In this document: piece by piece, positions 1 through 10,885 of the stretch
Layout: each line of letters opens with the position of its first letter
Position numbering within the stretch: the stretch's first letter is position 1
Origin: Corylus avellana
Taxonomy: Eukaryota > Streptophyta > Magnoliopsida > Fagales > Betulaceae
DNA length: 64,000 nucleotides
Assembly: GCF_901000735.1 (NCBI RefSeq)
Contig: NC_081545.1
Span: 372,001 to 436,000, forward strand
Direction: 5' to 3'
Notes under the pieces: model-generated
Seen by the model: only the letters and a program-made list of their open reading frames with translations
Told to the model about the DNA's origin: nothing
Databases searched by the model: none
Program-made: the position numbers and the translations under genes

Positions 1-1904
1 ACGAAGGTCTTAATTATATCTTGCTAATTATCTATATTAGCAAGATAATTAAATGCCAAGATTTGGGTGGGTGGGATTTTTCATTAAAAAAAAAAGATTT
101 GGGTCCCTTCAAGGCCTATTGTCATGAACAGGGGTCAACGCCAATTTATGGACTGCGACCTACACCTACTAGTACTAGGTGAATAATTTGATCAAAATTC
201 AATAATGATCGATCACAAGTCCAATAGTGATTTTAATAGCCACATCATTCTTGGAGGGACTCAAAAAGAATACAAGAAGAAATTCTACTTACTCGTTGAT
301 GATAGAGAAGGAGATAAACATTGAAGGCTATTAACAAGCACCATTACAGTTTAGGAGAGAGGAGGGAGAAAGACTACTTTTCTTTTCTTTTTCCTGACAC
401 GTCAGTACTTACACTTTGTTTGTAAAACTCCCTTCGTACCTGTAGCATTCCTCATTGTTTTAAGCATAAACTAGTCATTAATACATGAACCAAACATCAA
501 AGCTCCAACCTTTCTCATCAAAGATCAAATCCACAAAAGAATCCACCATATATGATACATCTCTAAAACACATGGATCTACATTTAATCTCTTTAAATAG
601 TAGATAAACATCATAAAAAATAAAAATAAAAAATAAAAAAGATATTACTTGCTTAACAAAAGCTATAACCTAGCTACCTACTCAATAATCATCATCTAAC
701 CTATAATACTCATCCTAGAACTATATATTAAACAACAAACTTATACAATAAACTATGAAAATACAACTAATTAACATATATAGTAGTCAGACATCATAAA
801 AACATGCTCATAACAATAATGAACACGAAATTAGAGCAAAAGGTTACCTCTCTTGAACGTAAATTTCAATAATCCACCTCTTTTCTCTCTAGGGTTCTTT
901 GGACCAAAAGGCAATGAAAATGAGCAAAATGGGGTGTAATTATGAATTTATAGAGAGCATTATTGACAAAAAGTTAAATTTAACATTGAGTAGAGAGTTT
1001 CTTAAATTATTTATTTTGTGAGTTTTGTTAAAATGTTAAAATAAAACTAACAGTAAAAAGTTCAATGTGAATGTTCCAACAAATCTTAGTCGTAACTCAA
1101 ATTTTTGGGTTGGCTTGTTGGCCTCTCTTGTGTCCGTACAGTAAACATAAGATGGAGTTTAGTCACCACTACTGAAGAAGCATTAGACATGACTTAGGCA
1201 GTCGCTTACGGCCCCATAAGTAATATTTATAATCTGCAACAATTTTGAAAAAAGAAATAATGTGCATTATCTCTCTTTTAGAGAATCTTTAACTTTTATA
1301 GAAAAATCAATGTTATAGGCCCACGAACAAAACCATTAATGATCTCTCCCATTGGGAGTGATTGGCTGTGGTGAGAGTTTAACTATGGCTGTTCTTTTTT
1401 TCTTTTCTTTTTTTGTAAGTAGACAATGGTTGTTACCTTTCTTTAAATTGTTTCAAATATTTTGTGTTCAAACCCCAAAACGCAAGAGATTAGACGAAAA
1501 TGTGTGGCTGTGGTACAACTACACTTTTTCCTTGTGTTTTATGTCATCAGGAACATGTGGCTGTGGAACAACCACATTTTCCCCCTTTTTTTTTTCCTCT
1601 TATATCATGTTATCATTTTTGTCAACAAAATTTAAGTTCTTCAAAACAACAAAAATTAATTAAATCAAGTGTTTTGTGCCTAGCTCCCAGTGTCGGATAA
1701 TTATAAGAAAATACTAGAAATTTATGTTTTTGTTGAATAATAAAATTGTTTAGCAAAGAAAAAAGTATTATGTTTTTTTTTGTCTACAAAAGCTTAATTA
1801 ATAAGCTAATACGATCGAGGCATATGAAAGTATATTAGTTAATAGTTACTATTAATTAAGTATATTAGTCAATATACGATCGAGGCATTCGCTTTTTACA
1901 AACA

Positions 1905-3110
1905 GAACAAAAAGTTCTGAAGCAAATCATAACCGAAGCTAAAATTATATACGTCACCAATCATACCAAATCAACCAAAACAAAATCATCCGCTAACCCA
2001 TGACTAATCATCAGGTTTAATATCAGATCATTACCAAACAGACACAAACAGACACAATCCAATGCATAGGTAGCACTTATTTCTCGGCCTTGAGAGCAGA
2101 GAACCCCCAAGCCAATATTCATCCTCCTCAACCCGGAAGCCAGGATATCGTTTACATCCACAACCCAAAAGTCTGGACCAAAAGCAGATATACTTACGGA
2201 TAGAAAACAAAGAGAGAGGATAGAGCCTTATTACAAGCAAAAAACATGAAAGAATAAACGTATAGCAGAAAACGTATAGGGAAATAGCAACGGAAAAACA
2301 AGCAAATACAGGCAAAATCGGAAACACAACTAAAAGAAAAAACAGGGAAAGCACTATGGGGATGACGACAGCCAGGAGGAAGCGATCGCATGCTAGCTGG
2401 AAACCGATGCAGAATGTGGCATTGAAAGCACATCGCGGGGAGACGCGAGAAAAGACCGGTAGCAGACGGTGGGCGGCAAAGCGGGCCTAGAGGAGATCTG
2501 CAGCGTACTCAGAACCCGAGGGGAGAGTTTGAGTGAAACCTCAAAGGCGGCACCCACACAAAGTACCAAACAAGCAAAAAACCAAAAAAAAAAAACTAAT
2601 CCCAAGCAAACAGACAAGAACAACAAGAAGCAAAAATCGCAGGAGAAAGAACCAAAACAGGAAAGAAAAAGCAAAAAACGCCCAAACCCCAAAACAGAGG
2701 CCTCGTCGAAAAGAACAAAGTGCAGGAGGAAAGCAGGCTAGAACACAACAGACCCATGGCAGGGGCGACGGAGCCAGAAAGGAGGGACTCGCGTCGATCC
2801 GAGAGCCCAGACAGATCCGGTGGAACAATAGAGGAGAAGGCAAGGCGACAAGACGGCGGGGCAAAGTTTGAGACTAAAAGGCTAAGCAAAACGGAGGAGA
2901 GGGATAGAAGAAGCGGGAAACAAGAGGGGAAAGGGGCGGAAGATAAAGGGGGGAAAGCACCGCACAAAGGCTAGGGAGCATCAAGTAAATTGCCTAGTAC
3001 AAAGGGTTGAGGGCAAGGGGAGGAGGGTAGGCAGCAAAGGCCACCCCTCCTCCCCACCTGTGCGGCACTCAAAGAAACAGTGGCTAGGGTTTTTTTGGGA
3101 GACACGGGAG
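1905..3110. other. Purine-rich duplicated block, copy A
   Basis: About 1.2 kb that is much richer in G and C than its surroundings; between about 2340 and 2960 the plus strand is strongly purine-biased. Every frame gives low-complexity Lys/Arg/Glu or Phe/Leu/Cys translations, so no credible protein is encoded. Read on the minus strand the right edge resembles a transcript leader (AAACCCTAGCC near 3085, then pyrimidine-rich sequence). It could be the 5' region of a LINE or of a host transcript. Identity is not established. Confidence 0.4.
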
Positions 3111-3689
3111 AAACTCCACAATCCAAATTTCAAAATAAAATTTGATGACTTGTGTAAGTTGAGTGAATTGGATGATCATCTTATTATAAAGTAAAGTTGA
3201 AAGGTCGTTGATAAATTAGGTTATATTCATCTTTTATTATAATTTTATATCATATATTATATAGATAATGTTTCTTTTATTTACAAATATTTGTAACTAT
3301 AAATGTCTGCTAGAAAGGTGCGTTTGAACATATAAAAAAATTTTAAAAAAGAGAAGAATAAAAAAGTTAATTGAAACTCAAAACATATATTTATATCGAA
3401 GGCGAAAAGAATAATTTTTTTAAAAAAATAAAAATAAAAATAAATTATATTAATTAATATTTAAATATAAACAAATGTCTTATTTAAAAATTATCGCCAC
3501 ATGCCCCAAAGAGTTTTGTACAACCAAGTAGAAGGTGACACATAAGTTAAACTTACCAAACGTAAATTAACAAAAAAAAAAAAAAAACATAACTATATTA
3601 GATTATATCACATATAAAATAAAAATTAATTGTTTTTAAAAACTGAAAAAAAAAAAAAAAAAAAAAAACAAAAAAAACAAAAAAACAAA

Positions 3690-3773
3690 ATTGAAGGGGT
3701 GGCTACCCCACTTGGGGTGGCCGCGCGACCACTCCCGTGGCCTGGGGGTGGCTCGCCGGCCACCCCTTCAATT
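3690..3773. repeat. GGGGTGGC palindromic module, copy A
   Basis: An 84-bp GC-rich palindromic segment begins ATTGAAGGGGTGGC and ends with the reverse complement GCCACCCC..TTCAAT. A long A-run lies to its left and a T-run to its right, in otherwise AT-rich DNA. The ends are perfect inverted repeats and the interior is built of GGGGTGG and CCACCCC blocks. Related modules lie at 40039-40122, 10650-10800 and 62780-62900. It looks like the core of a foldback MITE. Confidence 0.6.
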
Positions 3774-3956
3774 ATGCTTTTTTTTTAAATAATAATAATA
3801 ATAATAATTCTTTATTTTATTATAGTATAATCTGGTGTGATTGAATTTTTGTTTAAAGTATAAGTCTAATGAAATTGGCTGATGTTTCAGCTTCTTATTG
3901 GTAGCACAAAAAGTGACTTTTGTGCAATAGATCCACCCAAGTTGCTCTCTCTCTCT

Positions 3957-3989
<33 letters not shown>
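3957..3989. repeat. (CT)n(TA)n microsatellite
   Basis: A CT run passes into a pure TA run just beyond the HIPP tail relic. The same tract occurs at 40296-40336 and 63073-63108, at the same place in modules B and C, with different lengths. It is therefore a shared ancestral microsatellite of the tandem array. Confidence 0.85.
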
Positions 3990-4018
3990 CGGGCCTGAAC
4001 TGAACTGAAATTACTCTC

Positions 4019-4497
4019 CCTATGATGGAGCAAGCAGGGTAGACGTCCTAGAGAATATTTGAGAAAACGTTTTGGTTTTTTCTTCTTAACCAAAAACAGA
4101 GTATGACATTCTTATTGATAAACAAATTACAAATGCAGGCTAGGAGTTTTGAAACTTTTTCAGCGAAAAAGAAAATGAAGCATTTACACCAATTACGAAA
4201 GAAACAAATGAAAAACCATTGACGTGACCGGCAAATTAAACATGATAAAGAGTCAAAGACACAAACAAGGGCAGTGCTCCGGGTTAAATTAGTGATGATA
4301 GAGTGGGTAGGAAGGCAGAAGGCACACCACCCCCATAGTCTTACGCCAACCGCCACGGTAGTACTACTATTGCATCAGGTTTTTTCTCTTCTTTCTTCTC
4401 TTCTGCCACGCTTACGATATCTGCATACCCGACTTTCTTCCCGATCAACCTTGTAAGGTTGACGGTGTCAATTCCCTCCCCTTTCACGTCTATTTGG
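4019..4497 (-). pseudogene. HIPP (HMA-domain isoprenylated protein) fragment, module A
   Basis: The frame at 4341-4497 encodes the C-terminal half of an HMA fold: an IDVKGEGIDTVNLTRLIGKK segment, then GYADIVSVAEEKKEE and an acidic/basic linker. It closely matches the intact HIPP at 28994-29493. The N-terminal half is missing: homology stops near 4497 and unrelated sequence (MTRPSSRLHK) is fused on. A stop follows PWRLA, well before the expected CaaX end. A separate piece at 4019-4045 still translates as PACSII, matching PSCSIM of the intact gene, but the stop that should follow is absent. It is a broken gene copy. HIPPs are small cytosolic or membrane-anchored plant proteins linked to metal handling and stress. 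Confidence 0.75.
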
Positions 4498-4580
4498 CTT
4501 TTATGCAAGCGACTACTGGGACGAGTCACTTTAATGCCGTGTCAAACACCGAGTCTCCAGGCTGTCTAAGGGCGAGATCT

Positions 4581-4847
4581 TCAGTTGCGAGTCGACCAGG
4601 TAACGATATATACTTTAAGATGATCATCTTCTATGTCGATCATTTTAACGGTTAGAAAAGTTTGATAGTCATACATTGTACGTATCTTTAAACCAAATAT
4701 GCATATAAGACAGTTGTAACGTAATATGTGTAGAAGATGTAACACTAGAAACTGAGGACGAAGATGTAGCTCACACTGAAAGCGAACCCGTACACTAGGC
4801 TTCACTACTGTCCCGTGGATCACCGCATCTTTCCCGTGGTTCAGCAC
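4581..4847 (-). CDS. Uncharacterised 88-aa frame, module A
   Basis: An open frame starting MLNHGKDAVIHGTVVKPSV is kept in module B (46550-46816) with only a few substitutions. I recognise no family. It lies just upstream, in minus-strand terms, of the HIPP fragment, so it may be leader or intron sequence of that gene rather than a protein. Retention of the frame in two very similar copies is weak evidence for coding because overall divergence is low. Confidence 0.15.
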   Translation of the reverse strand: MLNHGKDAVIHGTVVKPSVRVRFQCELHLRPQFLVLHLLHILRYNCLICIFGLKIRTMYDYQTFLTVKMIDIEDDHLKVYIVTWSTRN

Positions 4848-6041
4848 ATCCGTATGTATATATAGATCACTTCTATATGCACCACTATATTTATGTAATC
4901 ATATAACTACAATTGAAAAACTACACTATGAAAAACATGTACATTTTTTAATGTGTCATATTTGGTATGGTTACAGTTTTTGAATTATATGTTCTGTTTG
5001 GTATGTTTACTTGTTATGATATTGATATTGATAATGTAGATAGGTTAACGTTGTTGTTTAGCCGTTTATGAACCGGAAGTTGTTGATTACAAAGACCTTC
5101 TTATACTTTAAAGTTGCTCATCGCTTAGTGACTTAGACTTGAAAATACGTTATCATGTTTACTCTCTTTATTTTGAATTTAAAGATAAAACAGTTAGGCT
5201 TGTGATTTTATAATTTTATATGCACATATGTTGAGATTATGTTGTTTTTTAATGGAATGTGATTTTTGTTATTTTAAAGCTTGATTCATTGTAATTTATC
5301 TTTTCTTTTCTTTTTTAAAGCTTGGTTAAACATATATTATGCATGTTGAAATTATTTTTTGTCTAATTGATTTTCTCCCTCCATGGTATCCAGTCCGCTT
5401 GATAGATTCTGTAATATATATTAATGATGTTTTTCATGTTAAATGTTCATTTATGTAAACTTGAAAAATTTAAATGTTCATTTCACTCAAAATTTTGAGT
5501 ACATATCATAGGGACTTATCCATAGGTTATAAAAGATAGGGTTAAATATCTTATTCACCCATGTAATTTAACTTCTATTTTTTGACTCTTATTAGAGTTT
5601 ATTTTTTATCACAGGAGGTTCATCTGGTTTGCCTAAAGACGAAGATAGCTCCTCCATTAAAATTTCGTTCAAAATTTGACAAAATGCCATGTCAGCACCA
5701 TTCACGGTTCAACACGTGTCCATATATTTAATTAATTAAAAAAAAATTAATTAAAAACTTTATGTTTTACTATAAAGGATGCTCCACAATGATCCACCCA
5801 AGGTTAGAACAATAAAAATCAAATATTATATTGTTACCTTAAAAACCTTCTGTTTTGTCCAATAACATCAATTTCATGAGAATTATTAAAGATCTTGTTT
5901 GTATTGCATGTAGAAGTCAACGGTCAAAATTCAAATTATATAGACAAGATCTATTAAGCAAAAGTTGACCAAATTAATTAAGATGATGTGGACTGGAGAG
6001 TGAACCAAAATGAAAATTCAAAGTTGAAGAAGAAGAAGAAA

Positions 6042-6233
6042 TTAAACAGTACTCGCCTTGTCAAGGTTTGCAATAATTGAAACTTCCCCATATCTTGCCT
6101 TGTTCCAAATTGACTTTTTAGCAATCAACCCATCATGCTCAAGTCCCAGGAAGTCCCATGAACGAGTTGTGTGTAATTTTCTTCCCTTGTTGAGGAAAAT
6201 GGACACCACTTTCGGATGCTCTGCATTTGCAAT

Positions 6234-6292
<59 letters not shown>

Positions 6293-6794
6293 TTCTCACT
6301 AGCAATCTGAGCTGCTACTTGATCGTCAAATCTTGCAGCAAAGCCATTGATGTGCCTAGTGTATGAGTAAAATATGGATTCTTTGGCCATAGCATGACTG
6401 CATGAAAAAAGAAGATAGAAACACCCACCTGCATCAAATTATGTAAGGAAAGAAATGAAAGTATACGTACCTTCCCAAGAAGGATCTAAGAAATTCATAG
6501 TGAGACTCGGTTGCTCGATTGAAATCAATGGAAGAGGTTCTGGGCCATGTGAATGAGCTCCCAAGTATACCACATAGGACTACAAGAAGGGATTATATAG
6601 TGAAATCATGAACATATTAACCCCAACTACATGGAAAAGTAGTATTTCTTTTTTCTTTTTAATTATTCTATTGGAAGAAATAAGGTGTAATTAAATAAAA
6701 TAATGCTTACCGTTTTGTAGGCAAAGGTAGATCTGTGCAGTAGAGAGAATAGAAGAAATGACAGGAGGTAAAGGGCAGGACTTGACATTCTCAT
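6042..6794 (-). pseudogene. Subtilisin-like protease (SBT5.3/AIR3-type) 5' fragment, module A
   Basis: Three exons are visible on the minus strand. Exon 1 (6794-6711) encodes a 28-residue hydrophobic signal peptide starting MRMSSPALYLLSF and ends at a GTAAGC donor. Exon 2 (6579-6471) starts after TTGTAG and encodes SYVVYLGAHSHGPEP of the I9 prodomain. Exon 3 (6397-6042) encodes FYSYTRHINGFAARF and then HPKVVSIF..LHTTRSWDFLGLEH, reaching the catalytic-Asp strand (IIANLD). Two breaks are visible: exon 2 has lost one C after GAACC relative to module B, and a (TA)n(GA)n tract in exon 3 shifts the frame. The catalytic His, Asn and Ser domains are absent, so it cannot make a protease. Family members are secreted serine proteases of the cell wall. 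Confidence 0.85.
6241..6291. repeat. (TA)n(GA)n microsatellite inside subtilase exon 3
   Basis: A TA run followed by a GA run interrupts the prodomain coding sequence between AAQIA and EHPKVV. The module B counterpart (about 48205-48242) is shorter and leaves the frame open; this longer one does not. Confidence 0.9.
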
Positions 6795-6896
6795 TGCCTA
6801 TTTCTTTTGGTAATACTCCTGCGCTTTACCCCTGTTTTCTGCCCCTGGCTTCTTCAATTCAATGGAACAGAAAGTCGCCACTTCTTTGGGGTTGAG

Positions 6897-6903
6897 CTTT
6901 ATA
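6897..6903 (-). promoter_or_regulatory. TATA box upstream of subtilase copy A
   Basis: TATAAAG on the minus strand lies about 103 bases upstream of the exon 1 ATG (6794). The same element lies at the same distance in module B, consistent with a core promoter duplicated with the gene fragment. Confidence 0.5.
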
Positions 6904-6998
6904 AGAAGGAAGGAAGGGAATTGAAGATGTTGGTAATTAATATCACATGGCGCCATAATTTATTAATGGATATAAAGAAATTGAAAATGTAGCATTTA

Positions 6999-7271
6999 GT
7001 GGACCCAGATAGAAAATATAGAATTAAATTTGAATTATGTGAAGGTTGCTATCACTATCAGTATAGAAGAGCATGGGAATATGAGGAGGAGGAGGAGGCC
7101 AGCAACAGCAAGCTAGCGGCGAAGGATAACATGAGCAGGAAGCGCATGCAAAACATTGGATACGACAACATCGGTCGCCGTTGCTGGGGCCACTCTACCG
7201 CATTTCCTTTCTTTCAAGCTTCTTTCTCCAGGCAGCTTCCTCTTGGCACGGGGAAAATAGTGGATTTTTGA
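6999..7271. other. Conserved segment of unknown function next to subtilase (A)
   Basis: A 90-codon plus-strand frame (MDPDRKYRIKFELCEGCYHY...) recurs in module B at 48951-49211. The minus strand also has a hydrophobic signal-like stretch (FLLMLSFAASLLLLASSSS). Neither strand resembles a family I know, and the 3' parts of A and B differ by a deletion of about 150 bases. It may be the promoter or first exon of a lost gene. Confidence 0.2.
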
Positions 7272-7307
7272 TAAGACATCATTGCAATAATCCAAAGCGA
7301 TTTGGAG

Positions 7308-7340
<33 letters not shown>

Positions 7341-7408
7341 CCATGTTTTTGTGGGTGAAGCTGGACTGGGCCTTTCTCAGCCTGCTATGGTTTAGGTCAT
7401 AGAGTCTG

Positions 7409-8145
7409 TTGATGCACAATTTTTCGAGGGAGGATGTGGCACACCTTCCGAGTGATGTTGTGGTGTCTGAGGATGCATTAGGCTACACAAAGGGCAAACA
7501 AAAGGATTAGAGTCCCAGGTGGTGTTCCGGCGGGGAAACTCCAATGCCAAAGTCAGTAATCTGAGAGAGTGTATAAGTAATAGAAAAGTCAGAAAGCAAA
7601 AGTTGCGATTACCATGGTGCTGAGGGGTGACTTGCATTTTATAGGCATGGAATGGAGTTTGATTCCCGTACGTGTTGGTTCTCTTATCCCTCAACATCTG
7701 CTGTGCAGTTATTTCAGAAGGATTGGGTTTGTTAGCCACTCCGTGATCTTAGTAGCCTAAGATCATGGGATAAGCGATATGGCTTCCATTTGACGTTAGA
7801 TAAGCATATCCGAGTAGTCACTGGTCAAACGTGTATAGCTTAGGCGCTGACAACTAATCTACATCCTGATGAGTGTAAATAACCTTTTGAATTTGAATGA
7901 TAGTCCATTCGTTTGTATAGGGATAGTTCATATGTTGACAGTTGGTCTAAGTTGTAGACAACCTTTTCAAATGTGGGATAAGATCATCTGTTTTAAATTG
8001 AATATGTAGATATCCTTGTTGTGAAATAACCGACCCATCCTCGGCTCTTGACTATTCTGCCCCCGATGAGTTGGGTCTCGAACTAGGCGTCCGAGTCCTC
8101 ATCTAATTGCTGAAATCGGGTTCGGGCTCCGTTGGGCCTTGTCTA
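7409..8145 (-). mobile_element. Tat-type gypsy LTR (3' LTR, start missing), module A
   Basis: The left edge TGTTGATGCACAA is the reverse complement of the Tat LTR end (GTGCATCAACA) seen at 16812 and 49223. The LTR runs to about 8145, where it lacks roughly the first 25 bases (TGTTGGGTCATGG...) and is fused directly to integrase sequence at a shared GCAATTAGACAAGGC stretch. The bases before 7409 are GAGTC; the same site in module B has the target duplication GAGCC. Confidence 0.8.
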
Positions 8146-10619
8146 ATTGCTAAGGCATAAAGAGTCTCCTCGGTTGGAGTTCTTCTAGTAGTTTGATATG
8201 CCCACAGAACCTCCGGAAGATCCTCAGCCAAATCTCCATTGCGATCACCAAGTTTTTTCTTCAAAAGTTTGAAGATTGTCTTGTTGCTGATTTCCACTTG
8301 CCCGTTTGCGTGAGGATGCCCAGGAGACAAGAAGTAGTTTCTTAAATGGAGCTTGGCATACCATTCTCGGAATGAATCACAGTCGAATTGCTTTCCATTG
8401 TTCATGACGAATGCATGTGGAATGTCATAGCGGCAGATGACATTCTTCCATAGGAACCGCTCTATGTTCTTAGCTGTTATATTCACTGGGGCCTCCACTT
8501 CTGCCCATTTTATGAAATAATCCACAGTTACAACTACAAACTAAACACCCTATTTTCTACGAGGTAATGGTCCCACTATATCTAGTATGAGAAGGGTCTT
8601 GGTGAGGAGACCAAACTTAACTTCTCAGAGGTTGCTTGGTAATGCTTGCGAAACGTTAGCACTTGTCACAATTTATGACCGTCTCCACCGAGTCCCGAGT
8701 CATGTTAGGCCAATAAAAACCTGCTTAGACTGCCTTATGTGCCAATATCCTGGCGCCTGAATGACTGCCACAAATGCCTTCGTGAATCTCACGAAGGATG
8801 TAATAACCTTCATCTTTGGAGACGCACTTCAGAAGTGGTAACATGAAACCTCGTTTTTATAAGGTTCCATTTACCATGGAAAATCTAGCAATTTTTTTCT
8901 TTAGTTGGACTGCCAACTTCTTTTCTGATGGGAGAGTTCCTTTTTTTAGATATTCCACCATCTCCTTTTGCCACTCAGGCACTACCTCTGTTGCTGAGAC
9001 CGAAATCACCTCAGTTATGGCAGCTTGTGATAGAATTTGGATTGGTTCTTCAGATTTCCCCATGTGTTCCGTTGTCGATGCTATCCGAGTTAGATGATCC
9101 GCTCTCTCGTTCTCTTCCCTTGGGATTTTTGCGATACATAATTTTTTGAAGGAATTCTTCAAATCCTGTACTTTTGACAAGTACAGCTTCATCTTGTCTC
9201 CTTTGGCTTCGAACTTCTCTCGAATATGTCCGACAATCACTTGAGAGTCGCTTCGTAACTCGATGAATTCGGCTCCCATCTCTCGGGCTAAGCCGAGTCC
9301 AACTAGAACTGCTTTGTACTCGGCTTCATTGTTGGTAGTTTGAACTCCAGCTTCAAGGAACTACGCAACTCTTCACATTCAGGGGTGATTAGTACCACCC
9401 CAGCTCCGCCATGCTTTCTTGTGGATGACCCATCCACGTAAACTACCCAAGTCTCATCCCTCGATCATTGTTCTGTGTCTAGCAGATTAGTGAATTTTGA
9501 CAGAAAGTCCGCCAACACTTGACCTTTGATGGCATTCCAAGGGAGGAATTCGATGTCAAACTCTCCAAGTTCGATTGCCCAGTTAGTCAATTTGCCGGAC
9601 AAATCTAGCTTGTGAAGCACCTTTTTGAGTGGGTATTCAGTGACAACCCTTATAGTGTGAGCTTGGAAGTACGGCCGAAGTTTCCTTGACACTATAGTAA
9701 GAGTGAAGGCGAGTTTTTCCATCTGGGGATATCTCTCATCGGCTCTTCTCAAAGCTCGGCTGATGAAGTATACGGGCTTCTGCACACCCTCCTTTTCTTG
9801 GATAAGAGCTGTACTTACCGCCGTTGGAGAGACAGCTAAGTACAGATACAATGATTCTCCAGGGACTGTTCGACTTAGTGGAGGTGGGCTGACCAAATAC
9901 TTCTTCAGCTCCTCAAAGGCTTCTTCACACTCCTCGGACCATTCAAATACCTTCCTCAAGATTTTGAAAAATGGGAGGCACTTGTCGGTTGACCGAGAGA
10001 TAAACCGATTAAGTGCAGCAATTCTATCGGTTAGTTGTTAGAGTTACTTTGTATTCTTTGGGGACTGCATGTCCAAGACTGCTCGGATCTTTTCTGGATT
10101 GGTCTCAATCCCTCGATTTGACACCATATAGCCAAGGAATTTCCCAGAGGAAACTCCAATTGCACACTTTGTAGGATTCAACCTCATCCCATACTTCTTT
10201 AACGTTTCGAATGTTTCCTGCAGGTCACTTGTATGGTTCAGTGGTAACACGCTTTTGACTAGCATGGCATCCACATAAACTTCCATGTTCCACCTGATCT
10301 GCTCTCGGAACATCTTGTTAACCAATCTCTAGAAGGTCGTCCCTGCATTTTTTAGACCGAAAGGCATGACCTTATAACAGTATAGGCCTCGGTCTGTGAT
10401 AAACGCAATTTTCTCCTTATCTTCTAGATGCATGTAGATCTGGTTGTAGTCAGAAAAAGCATCCATGAAGCTGAGCAAGCCATACCCAGATGTTGAATCT
10501 ACCAATGCGTCAGTGTGTGGCAAGGGAAAGCTGTCTTTCGAACAAGCTTTGTTGGTGAAGTCTACACACATCCTCCATTTTTCATTGGATTTGTGTATGG
10601 TGAAGTCTCCATTTTTCAA
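8103..10619 (-). pseudogene. gypsy pol relic (RT-RNaseH-aRNaseH-integrase)
   Basis: RT is at 10619-10044 (KWRMCVDFT, FSDYNQI, PFGLKNAGTTF). The catalytic motif reads VYVDAML where YVDD is expected, so the second Asp is lost, and a stop separates the two RT pieces near 10325. RNase H is at 9959-9465 (YFISRALRRADERYPQMEKL), the second RNase H at 9279-8857 (ELRSDSQVIVGHI), the H2C2 zinc finger of integrase near 8790-8640 (HEGICGSHSG..CDKC) and the integrase core at 8525-8103. The second catalytic Asp of integrase is Asn (VMNNGKQF); the Glu in GQVEISNK remains. Several frame breaks lie between the blocks. The element is inactive. Confidence 0.85.
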
Positions 10620-10649
10620 TCTTTAAAATAAAAAAATAAAAAAAATAAA

Positions 10650-10800
10650 AAAAAATTTGAAGGGTTGCCAGGGGTGGCGGTACCACCCCTGGCCACCCTG
10701 ACCCACATGGGGTGGCATGAGAAAACACCATGGGGTGGAAGCATTCCACAGGGGTGGCTTGCCGACCACCCGGTGGTTTCAGTGGCTTAAGGTGGCTCAT
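10650..10800. repeat. GGGGTGGC palindromic module at element junction
   Basis: A GC-rich stretch of repeated GGGGTGGC and GCCACCCC blocks follows an A-rich run, as in the module at 3690. It sits exactly between the truncated RT of the Tat remnant and the leader of the MAP65-like frame, so it marks a rearrangement junction. Confidence 0.55.
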
Positions 10801-10885
10801 GAACACTCGTGGCAGCTAACACCTCTCTTACGCTCTCTCTCTCTCGCTTCTTCTTCTTCTTCTTTCTTCTTCAAGCGCTTGTGAA

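Larger units (their letters stand above)
1..7408. repeat. Tandem unit 1, left part (module A)
   Basis: This block is the first copy of a module that recurs at 36350-49222 (module B) and, from its middle onward, at 62022-64000 (module C). Matching landmarks include AAGATTTGGGTGGGTGGGA near 55 and 36395, the purine-rich block near 2340 and 38695, the GGGGTGGC palindrome near 3690 and 40039, the HIPP fragment near 4341 and 40684, and the subtilase exons near 6042 and 48009. Long stretches are identical between A and B, interrupted by small indels. The first 1900 bases are AT-rich; short frames such as 1352-1663 recur in B but resemble no protein I recognise, so I treat them as non-coding. Confidence 0.9.
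7409..10619 (-). mobile_element. Ty3/gypsy retrotransposon remnant, Tat lineage
   Basis: The order from right to left is RT, RNase H, a second archaeal-type RNase H, zinc-binding integrase head, integrase core and partial LTR. The extra RNase H is a hallmark of the Tat lineage. Gag, protease and the 5' LTR are missing: sequence stops inside RT near 10619, where a GGGGTGGC module and the MAP65-like frame begin. Module B carries a solo LTR at the same insertion site, so the insertion predates the A/B duplication. Confidence 0.85.

Noticed and set aside
1352..1663. 103-codon frame repeated at 37697-38011
   Set aside because: Low-complexity Phe/Ser translation, no domain, and conserved only because the surrounding DNA is duplicated.
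2469..2974. Overlapping Lys/Arg/Glu-rich frames in the purine block, and their Phe/Leu/Cys complements
   Set aside because: All frames on both strands are open because of base skew. Composition explains them and no motif is present.
8816..9149. Plus-strand frames over the gypsy pol region
   Set aside because: Shadows of the minus-strand second RNase H; no independent features.
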